Of a DNA stretch of 64,000 bases, positions 58,116-64,000 are shown one piece after another. The position numbers were made by a program, and so were the translations under genes. The notes beneath the pieces are model-generated. The model was not told the origin of the DNA. It worked only from the letters and a program-made list of their open reading frames with translations, and made no database searches. This DNA is from Vandammella animalimorsus (lineage in GTDB: Bacteria; Pseudomonadota; Gammaproteobacteria; Burkholderiales; Burkholderiaceae_C), in the NCBI RefSeq assembly GCF_002285285.1, contig NZ_NSJF01000006.1, forward strand, positions 1-64,000, written 5' to 3'. Position 1 is the stretch's first letter. Every line of letters begins with the position of its first letter.

Positions 58116-59342
58116 TCAACACGGATAGATCGCGCCCAGAATGCGCGGGCCGGCGGCCTGCGTCACCGCCGGCAGATTGCCCGGCAGGCCCAGCAGGCAC
58201 TGGCGCGCCAGCCAGGCAAAGGCGCAGGCCTCGACCAGCTCGGGGGCCAGCCCCCATTGGGCCGTGCTCTGCACCGCCACCGCTGCGCCCAGGTGGTGTT
58301 GCAGCCGCGCCATCACATGGCGGTTGTAGGCCCCGCCGCCGCACACGCCCAGCACCGGCTGGCCTTGCTGATAGCGCGCATAAGCCTGGGCGCAGCTGAT
58401 GGCCGTCAGCTCCGCCAGGCTGGCCTGCACGTCCTCGGGGCGCAGCGCCGGCGCAGCGCCACCAGCATCGCCCTCTACCTGTGCGCACTGCGCCAGGCAT
58501 TGCTGCAGCCAGTCCAGATTGAACACATCCAGCCCCGTGCTCTTGGGCGCAGGCTGCTGGAAATACGGCTGCGCCAGCATGCAGCGCAACAGCCCTTCAT
58601 GCACCTGGCCACTGGCGGCCCATTGGCCGTCCCGGTCGTAGGGCTGGCCGGTGTGGCGCAGGCACCAAGCGTCCAGCAGCGTATTGGCTGGGCCGCAGTC
58701 AAAGCCCAACGTCTGCCCTTGGGCGTCGATCAGGCTGAGGTTGGCAATGCCGCCCAGATTCAGCACCGCCAAGCCTGCGCCGCCGCCCTCGGCAGGACCG
58801 AACAGCGCCTGATGAAAGGCCGGCGCCAGCGGCGCGCCCTGGCCGCCGGCAGCCATGTCGCGGCGGCGGAAATCTGCCACCACGCTGATGCCAGTGTGCT
58901 CTGCCAGCCAGGCCGGGTTGTTCAGCTGGATGGTGTAGCGCTGCAGCGGCACGCCCTGCGGCCGGTGGCGCACCGTCTGCCCGTGCGCGCCAATGGCCGC
59001 CACCTGCCGCGCCGCGATGCCGGCTTGCTGGCACAGGCGCTCCACGGCCTGCACGCAGCACTGCGCCAGCGCATTGGCCACCAGCGCCGCCTGGTGCAGC
59101 TCGTCCTGGCCGGGGAAGTTCAGCGCCATCAGCACCTCGCGCAGGCTGGCCTCGAAGGGCTGGTGCACATGGCCGCCAACCTGCACCGCCACTGCACCCA
59201 GCGCCCCGGTCTGCGCCTGTTGCCCAGCACGCGGCGCAAAACGCGCCAGAACGGCGTCCACACCGTCCAGCGAGGTGCCTGACATCAGGCCGATGTACCA
59301 GCCATCGCTGGCATTGGTGGTGCAGTGTGCAGGCAAGGTCAT
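58116..59342 (-). CDS. anmK: anhydro-N-acetylmuramic acid kinase
   Basis: This 408-aa kinase opens and phosphorylates 1,6-anhydro-MurNAc to MurNAc 6-phosphate in peptidoglycan recycling. The N-terminal ATP motif is YIGLMSGTSLDGVDAVLARF near residue 14. Other family segments are AIGAHGQTVRHRPQG, NPAWLAEHTGISVVADFRRRDMAAGGQGAPLAPAFH and VLNLGGIANLSLI. The start at 59342 gives MTLPAHCTTNASDGWYIG, and longer in-frame readings are unlike the family. Upstream is a divergent gap with a degenerate repeat copy, shared with yheS. Confidence 0.95.
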   Translation of the reverse strand: MTLPAHCTTNASDGWYIGLMSGTSLDGVDAVLARFAPRAGQQAQTGALGAVAVQVGGHVHQPFEASLREVLMALNFPGQDELHQAALVANALAQCCVQAVERLCQQAGIAARQVAAIGAHGQTVRHRPQGVPLQRYTIQLNNPAWLAEHTGISVVADFRRRDMAAGGQGAPLAPAFHQALFGPAEGGGAGLAVLNLGGIANLSLIDAQGQTLGFDCGPANTLLDAWCLRHTGQPYDRDGQWAASGQVHEGLLRCMLAQPYFQQPAPKSTGLDVFNLDWLQQCLAQCAQVEGDAGGAAPALRPEDVQASLAELTAISCAQAYARYQQGQPVLGVCGGGAYNRHVMARLQHHLGAAVAVQSTAQWGLAPELVEACAFAWLARQCLLGLPGNLPAVTQAAGPRILGAIYPC

Positions 59343-59448
59343 GGCAAAAAGGGGAAATAGTGGCTCGGGGCAGGCGGCGGCCATTGTAGGAGCCTGCCGC
59401 AGCCAGTAAGAACGGTTTGCACGCCCCCAGCGGCAAAGCAGGCACTGC

Positions 59449-59541
59449 GGCCCGGGATGGGATGCAAGGCGCGCAACCACAGCAATGGCCCAGCCATTGC
59501 GAGAACGAGCAACGCAGCAGAGCACCTGAATCCGCAGATGC
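59449..59541. repeat. degenerate central part of the palindromic repeat
   Basis: GGGATGCAAGGCGCGCAA, then GCAATGGC and GCCATTGC as hairpin arms with a 3-base loop, then AACGCAGCAGAGC match the central order of the elements at 5449-5612 and 55619-55782. The arm sequence differs from the other copies, but both arms have changed together so pairing is kept. The terminal repeats are not recognisable. Confidence 0.6.
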
Positions 59542-59568
59542 GTACCGCTGCGATGCCCATAGAGCTTT

Positions 59569-59574
59569 CATAAT
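59569..59574 (+). promoter_or_regulatory. putative -10 box of yheS
   Basis: CATAAT ends 7 bases before the yheS ATG. If real, transcription would begin at the start codon, giving a leaderless mRNA like that proposed for dapC. No Shine-Dalgarno is seen in front of the ATG, which agrees with this. Confidence 0.4.
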
Positions 59575-59581
59575 TCGCACC

Positions 59582-61552
59582 ATGATCGTCTTGAAGAATG
59601 TCGTGCTGCGCCGGGGCAGCAAAGTCCTGCTCGATGGCGCCAGCGTCAGCCTGCAGCCAGGGGAAAAAGCCGCGCTGGTAGGGCGCAACGGCGCGGGCAA
59701 ATCCACCCTGTTTGCATTGCTCACCGGCCAGCTGCACGAGGACGGCGGCAGCTTTTCCATGCCGGCGGGCTGGCGCATTGCGCAGGTCGCGCAGGACATG
59801 CCCGAAACCGCCGCCAGCGCCACCGATTTCGTGCTCGGCGGCGATGCGCAGCTGCAGGCCCTGCAGGCGCGGCTGGCCGAGGCCGAAGCCGCCGGCGACG
59901 GCCTGGCCATGGCCCAGCTGCACGCCGAGCTGGCCGACGCCGGGGCCTACGACGCGCGCTCGCGCGCCCAGGCGCTGATCCTCGGCCTGGGCTTTGCGCC
60001 CGATGAGCTCGAACGGCCAGTCAACAGCTTTTCCGGTGGCTGGCGCATGCGCCTGCAGCTGGCGCGCGCACTGATGAGCCCCAGCGACCTGCTGCTGCTG
60101 GACGAGCCCACCAACCACCTGGACCTGGACGCGCTGATCTGGCTCGAAGGCTGGCTGGCGCGCTACAGCGGCACGCTGCTGGTCATCAGCCACGACCGCG
60201 AATTCCTCGACGCCACCACCCAGGTCACGCTGCACCTGGAGCACCAGGACCTGACGCGCTACGGCGGCAACTACAGCTTCTTCGAGGAGCAGCGCGCCCT
60301 CAAGCTGGAGCAGCAGCAGGCAGCCTTTGCCCGCCAGCAAGAGCAAATCGCCCATCTGCAACACTTCATCGACCGCTTCAAGGCCAAGGCCACCAAAGCG
60401 CGCCAGGCGCAAAGCCGCGTCAAGGCGCTTGAGCGCATGCAGCGCATCGCCCCCGTGCTGGCCGAGGCCGAGTTCAGCTTCAGCTTCAAGGAGCCTCTGG
60501 CCCTGCCCAACCCCATGCTCAGCGTGCGCCAGGCCGACATGGGCTACCAAAGCAAGGACGGCAGCGAGCACAAGACCATCCTGCGCGGCGTCAAGCTCTC
60601 GGTGCAGGCCGGGCAGCGCATCGGCATCTTGGGCGCCAACGGGCAGGGCAAGTCCACGCTGATCAAATCCATCGTCGGCGACATCCCACTGCTGTCAGGC
60701 GAGATCATCCAGGGCAAGGGCCTGGCCATCGGCTACTTCGCCCAGCAGGAGCTGGACGTGCTGCACGCTGGCAGCAGCCCGTTGGAACACTTCATCCGCC
60801 TGGCGCGTCAGTACGGCGCCCAGCCGCCCAACCCCGCGCGCGAGCAGGATCTGCGCAACTTCCTCGGCGGCTTCCAGTTCAGCGGCGACATGGTCGCCCA
60901 GCCCGTGGGCACCATGAGCGGCGGCGAAAAAGCCCGCCTGGTGCTGGCCATGCTCGTCTGGCAGCGCCCGGGCCTGCTGCTGCTGGACGAGCCCACCAAC
61001 CACCTGGACCTGAGCACGCGCGAGGCGCTGAGCCTGGCCCTCAACAGCTTCGAAGGCACGCTAATGCTGGTCAGCCACGACCGCGCGCTGCTGCGCAGCG
61101 TCTGCGAGCAGTTCTGGCTGGTCAGCCAGGGCAGCGTGCGCAGCTTCGACGGCGACCTGGAGGACTACCAACAGCACGTGCTCGAACAGCAAAAGGCCCA
61201 GCGCGCCCAGCTCGAAGCCCAGCGCCCCGGCCAGTCCCAAGCTGCCGCCAGCCCCCCTCCCCCCGCCAACCAGCGCGAGCAACGCCGCATTGACGCCCAA
61301 AAGCGCCAGCAGCTGGCCGCGAAAACCCAGCCGCTGAAAAAACAGCTGCAAACCATCGAGCAGCAACTCAGCGACTGGCAGGCGCAGAAAACCACCCTCG
61401 AAGCCAGCCTGGGCGAACACAGCAGCCCGGCAGACTGGGCCGAAAGCGGCAAGAAAATCAAAGAGTTGCAAAGCGCCATCGACGACGCTGAGGAGCAATG
61501 GCTGAGCCTGTCGGAAACCCTGCAGGCCCTGCAGCAAGAAGCCGACGCTTGA
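59582..61552 (+). CDS. yheS: ABC-F family ATPase YheS
   Basis: This 656-aa protein is an ABC-F ATPase with two ATP-binding cassettes in one chain and no membrane part. These proteins act on the ribosome. Cassette 1 has GRNGAGKST near residue 35, FSGGWRMRLQLARAL, LLLLDEPTNHLDLD and ISHDREFLD. A linker of about 80 residues (RFKAKATKARQAQSRVKALERM) follows. Cassette 2 has GANGQGKSTLIK, MSGGEKARLVLAML, LLLLDEPTNHLDLS and VSHDRALLR. The C-terminal 130 residues are a Gln/Lys-rich coiled coil. Order and motifs match YheS rather than Uup or EttA. The ATG at 59582 gives MIVLKNVVLRRGSKVLLDG. Confidence 0.94.
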   Translation: MIVLKNVVLRRGSKVLLDGASVSLQPGEKAALVGRNGAGKSTLFALLTGQLHEDGGSFSMPAGWRIAQVAQDMPETAASATDFVLGGDAQLQALQARLAEAEAAGDGLAMAQLHAELADAGAYDARSRAQALILGLGFAPDELERPVNSFSGGWRMRLQLARALMSPSDLLLLDEPTNHLDLDALIWLEGWLARYSGTLLVISHDREFLDATTQVTLHLEHQDLTRYGGNYSFFEEQRALKLEQQQAAFARQQEQIAHLQHFIDRFKAKATKARQAQSRVKALERMQRIAPVLAEAEFSFSFKEPLALPNPMLSVRQADMGYQSKDGSEHKTILRGVKLSVQAGQRIGILGANGQGKSTLIKSIVGDIPLLSGEIIQGKGLAIGYFAQQELDVLHAGSSPLEHFIRLARQYGAQPPNPAREQDLRNFLGGFQFSGDMVAQPVGTMSGGEKARLVLAMLVWQRPGLLLLDEPTNHLDLSTREALSLALNSFEGTLMLVSHDRALLRSVCEQFWLVSQGSVRSFDGDLEDYQQHVLEQQKAQRAQLEAQRPGQSQAAASPPPPANQREQRRIDAQKRQQLAAKTQPLKKQLQTIEQQLSDWQAQKTTLEASLGEHSSPADWAESGKKIKELQSAIDDAEEQWLSLSETLQALQQEADA

Positions 61553-61671
61553 ACCCTTCAGAGCACTTCAAGTGCCGCGCGGGAAATTTTTCGGATTTTT
61601 TTGCGCGGCCTGTCAACGCCCTGGCCGGAGCAGCGTTGAGGGATGCATTGTGATTTTTTGAGGATAGAGAC

Positions 61672-61728
61672 ATGAACACCAAAAGCACCCGCATCTGGCC
61701 CGACGACGAGCGCGATCGCAAACGCTGA
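61672..61728 (+). CDS. possible 18-aa small protein
   Basis: A short frame reads MNTKSTRIWPDDERDRKR, very hydrophilic with basic ends. GAGGA lies 8 bases before its ATG, which is good ribosome-binding spacing. It is about 120 bases after yheS, and a strong terminator follows 107 bases later. I do not recognise it, and no downstream gene exists that it could regulate as a leader peptide. It could be a real small protein or chance. The rest of 61553-62030 shows no other gene. Confidence 0.3.
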   Translation: MNTKSTRIWPDDERDRKR

Positions 61729-61834
61729 GATTGCCTTCTCTCACCGGCAATCGCGCTGCCGAGCCGCGCTGAGCTGCCTCCAAACAGTGGCCGGCAACCC
61801 AATAACTCGAACAACAGTCCATGCACCATTTACA

Positions 61835-61862
61835 CCCCGCCTCTAGGCGGGGTTTGTCTTTT
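61835..61862 (+). terminator. rho-independent terminator
   Basis: CCCCGCC and GGCGGGG form a 7-bp stem over the loop TCTA and are followed by TTTGTCTTTT. It would end transcription from yheS and the small ORF. Confidence 0.85.
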
Positions 61863-62030
61863 CTGGGATCAAAAAACCGCAATATCCAGCTTTGCCCGCC
61901 CCACAAGAAAACAAAAAGCCTCGTTGGAAATCGCAAACATTCGTATCCCACAAGCCATCCGGCCGGGCAAATATTGGTCAAACAACGCCAGCTCGCATCC
62001 TCTGTGCTTCATTCAGCGCATGAATCCGCC

Positions 62031-63098
62031 TCATGCGCCTGGGCTGTCCGTCACTTCCACCAGCTCGGTGGGGCTGGAACCCATGTGGAAAACCCGGCAG
62101 CGCATGTCCAGCAACACGCGCTTTTGCGCCTCTGCCTGCTCGCGGTTGAGAAAGACAAAGCGCACCTCCTTCAGTGGTTCGCCCTTATCCAAGCGCTTGT
62201 TGAAGCGCCAGTGCAAAATCTGCGCCACTTCACGCGGGGCAATGTCAATGCCCGGATCGGCCCAGGCGGTCACATCCAGCGTCTGCGTTTCGGCCTGGTA
62301 GTGCATGGACTGGATAATGCCTTGGCCCTGCTGGAAATAGTCTTGCTCCTCGGGATTCACAGAAAAACCCGTCATGCCACTGGCCAACGCTCCGTAGGTG
62401 GTCAGCTTCGGCTTGGCGGCTCGCGCCATTTGCCATTGCGCGGGGTATGTTGCCTGCTTGAAGGCCAACTCATCAATGATCGCGGGCGCGCGGCCCACCA
62501 GCATCCGTCCGTCCCCCAGATCACGCTGCGTGGACCAGGCTTGCCAGTACACCGATGGGTCTTCGTAAGCGGTCTCCACCTCGCTCTTGCGCACGATGCG
62601 AATCAGATCGCCGATATAGGCCAGCGGCGGGCTGGGGGCAAAGCCGTTACGACCCCGATCCATCACCAGATCCAACACATCGAAGTGGTCACAGAGAAAG
62701 TCCACCAGCGAGTGGGCCGCTGCAAAACTGGTTTGCGCTCGAGACAGTGCTTGATCATCCAGAAAGTCGGTTAAATCAAGGGCGATGCAGTGAGCGTGAC
62801 CAAAGGTATTTCTTTGCTTGTCACCACGCCGTTGCTCGTCGTAGGTAAGCAGAAAAATTTTCCCGAACTGATCTGGTGAGGAGAAAAGCAAGTCTCTTAA
62901 AGCGGGGTTGGTGTATATGTCCGGCGTGGGCGGGCCTTCTTTTTCGGTTTTGCCGTACTCCAATTTTCCATTGGCCTTCAAGTTGTGTGCAGGCATCCAC
63001 TGCTCAATCAGCGCAGTCGCCACCTCGGCCAAAGTGTACCGAGGCGACAAGACGCATTGCATGCGAATCAAAAATGGGGGCCTCATTTTTATTTCCAT
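62031..63098 (-). CDS. hypothetical protein with a decayed paralogue upstream
   Basis: I do not recognise this 355-aa protein. It has no signal peptide or membrane helix and appears soluble. Its N-terminus (FLIRMQCVLSPRYTLAEVATALIEQWMP) matches the pseudogene just upstream (ISIRCALAPKHTLADVATALLEKWRP). Later parts include DLTDFLDDQALSRAQ, VLDLVMDRGRNGF and ALASGMTGFSVNPEEQDYF. I chose the ATG at 63098 because its length before the shared block matches the paralogue. A Met at 63086 also exists, as does a TTG at 63107. Composition is slightly AT-richer than neighbours at its 5' end. Tandem paralogues of one soluble type are common in immunity-gene arrays, but no toxin is visible. Confidence 0.7.
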   Translation of the reverse strand: MEIKMRPPFLIRMQCVLSPRYTLAEVATALIEQWMPAHNLKANGKLEYGKTEKEGPPTPDIYTNPALRDLLFSSPDQFGKIFLLTYDEQRRGDKQRNTFGHAHCIALDLTDFLDDQALSRAQTSFAAAHSLVDFLCDHFDVLDLVMDRGRNGFAPSPPLAYIGDLIRIVRKSEVETAYEDPSVYWQAWSTQRDLGDGRMLVGRAPAIIDELAFKQATYPAQWQMARAAKPKLTTYGALASGMTGFSVNPEEQDYFQQGQGIIQSMHYQAETQTLDVTAWADPGIDIAPREVAQILHWRFNKRLDKGEPLKEVRFVFLNREQAEAQKRVLLDMRCRVFHMGSSPTELVEVTDSPGA

Positions 63099-63146
63099 AA
63101 AAATCAATACTCTAATTGGGCTCCACTCTACCCAGAATAATGGCTT

Positions 63147-63407
63147 TCAGCGTAGCTTTGGAGGCAAATGATCTGCCACCATGAAGCACAGCTTTCGGGT
63201 GTTTGGATTGGCATAAATATCTCGAATGGGCGCTTTTTAGGTCTCAACCCATTTTTCGTCGCGCTCGTAATCAAAACCACCCTTGGCCACGAATTGATGC
63301 TCAGGCCTCCATTTTTCTAACAGGGCTGTGGCCACATCTGCCAAAGTGTGCTTGGGTGCCAGTGCGCAGCGAATGCTGATGTGATGGGGGTTTCTGACAT
63401 GCTTCAT
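63147..63407 (-). pseudogene. truncated, stop-interrupted paralogue of the 62031-63098 gene
   Basis: From the ATG at 63407 the frame reads MKHVRNPHHISIRCALAPKH, then TLADVATALLEKW, homologous to the downstream gene. It meets an in-frame TAA at 63237-63239. Past that stop, in the same frame, it continues PIRDIYANPNTRKLCFMVADHLPPKLR, which matches PDIYTNPALRDLLFSSPDQ of the intact gene, and ends at a TGA at 63147-63149. The remaining two thirds of the gene is missing. It is therefore the 5' remnant of a duplicate. Nothing identifiable lies between it and livF (63408-63595). Confidence 0.8.
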
Positions 63408-63595
63408 TTGCTTGAAGGCTCCAATGTGATGGCCCGCTTCAATGGCTTGCTGGCAGTCTGCAGCCCATCCCCAATCGATTCTTTCCCTCCCCCGCGCCAA
63501 GATGCTGAAGCGGTTTTGAGACGCGATCGATCAGGCAGCAGGCCTGCCGCCAATGGGCGGCCTGCCTGCAACCAGCGCCGCCAGGGCAGGCGGCC

Positions 63596-64000
63596 TCATT
63601 CGCCCAGGTAGGCCGCGCGCACTTTGGGGTCGTGCAGCAGTTGCGCGGCTGGGCCTTGCAGGATGACCTGGCCCGATTCCATGACGTAGCCGCGCTGGCT
63701 CAGCTGCAGCGCCAGTTTGGCGTTTTGCTCGATGAGCAAGATGGTCACGCCCGATTGGGAGATGCCGCGCACGACTTCGAAGATTTTCTCGACCATGATG
63801 GGCGCCAGGCCCATGGTGGGCTCGTCCAGCAGCAGCAGCCGGGGCTTGGCGAGCATGGCTCGGCCCATGGCCAGCATTTGCTGCTCGCCGCCCGAGAGGG
63901 TGCCGGCCGTCTGGCGGCGGCGTTCGGCCAGGCGCGGGAACATGGCATAGACGTGCTCAGTGTCCTGCGCAATGGCGGCCTGGTCGCGGCGGCTGTAGGC
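63596..64000 (-). CDS. livF: branched-chain amino acid ABC transporter ATP-binding protein LivF (partial)
   Basis: This is the C-terminal 134 codons of LivF, one of two ATPases of the high-affinity branched-chain amino acid importer. The visible part begins AYSRRDQAAIAQDTEHVYAMFPRLAERR and includes the signature LSGGEQQMLAMGRAML, Walker B LLLLDEPTMGLAP and the H-loop LLIEQNAKLAL, with the usual C-terminus GPAAQLLHDPKVRAAYLGE. The gene runs off the right edge, where its 5' part and probably livG, livM and livH lie. A short GC hairpin follows its stop. Confidence 0.95.
   Translation of the reverse strand, partial: AYSRRDQAAIAQDTEHVYAMFPRLAERRRQTAGTLSGGEQQMLAMGRAMLAKPRLLLLDEPTMGLAPIMVEKIFEVVRGISQSGVTILLIEQNAKLALQLSQRGYVMESGQVILQGPAAQLLHDPKVRAAYLGE

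Overview
The window is GC-rich, tightly packed bacterial chromosome. Gene content and order point to a betaproteobacterium of the order Burkholderiales, most likely Comamonadaceae. The clearest signs are tpiA-secG-tRNA-Leu(GAG)-nuoA to nuoN, rpsO-pnp, clpS-clpA, zapD-yacG, and a soluble PTS set (EIIA-HPr-EI) with no membrane permease. Nearly all genes are ordinary core genes. The interest lies in the repeats, the low-GC inserts and a few altered proteins.

Layout. 1-126 is an 18-copy heptamer tandem repeat. 523-12820 holds dapC, smc, an orphan UgpC-type ATPase, a beta-hydroxyacid dehydrogenase, a secreted nuclease-like protein, an SDR protein, an orphan gspF, pgeF and tgt. 12829-15231 is a DUF998 gene, a terminator built from two Neisseria-type DNA uptake sequences, a lower-GC baeRF/Balon-like gene and an AT-rich gap. 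15232-20626 carries a vWA lipoprotein, then a cupin gene and a TonB receptor divergent from a TetR-type regulator with a palindromic operator between them. 20690-28344 has clpA, clpS, DUF192, zapD, yacG, accD, a low-GC orphan membrane gene and a DUF1178 gene.

28430-49177 is read leftward. It contains the complete 14-gene respiratory complex I operon (nuoA at the right end, nuoN and a strong terminator at the left), preceded by tRNA-Leu(GAG), secG, tpiA, a quinone oxidoreductase, pnp and rpsO. The rpsO-pnp gap has two long hairpins, one a rho-independent terminator and one in the pnp leader. 49432-61552 holds yggS, an MFS transporter, EIIA-HPr-EI, a second quinone oxidoreductase, a lemA-TPM-TPM operon, anmK and yheS. 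The right end has an 18-codon small ORF, an unrecognised 355-aa gene next to a decayed paralogue, and the 3' part of livF.

A family of about 164-bp palindromic repeats, with terminal inverted repeats and a central hairpin whose arms change in a compensating way, is scattered through the intergenic gaps. Two full-length copies, one divergent copy and several fragments are visible. This, the Neisseria-type uptake-sequence terminator beside the Balon-like gene, and the decayed paralogue pair at the right end are the best candidates for a second look. I found no CRISPR array, prophage or complete insertion sequence.
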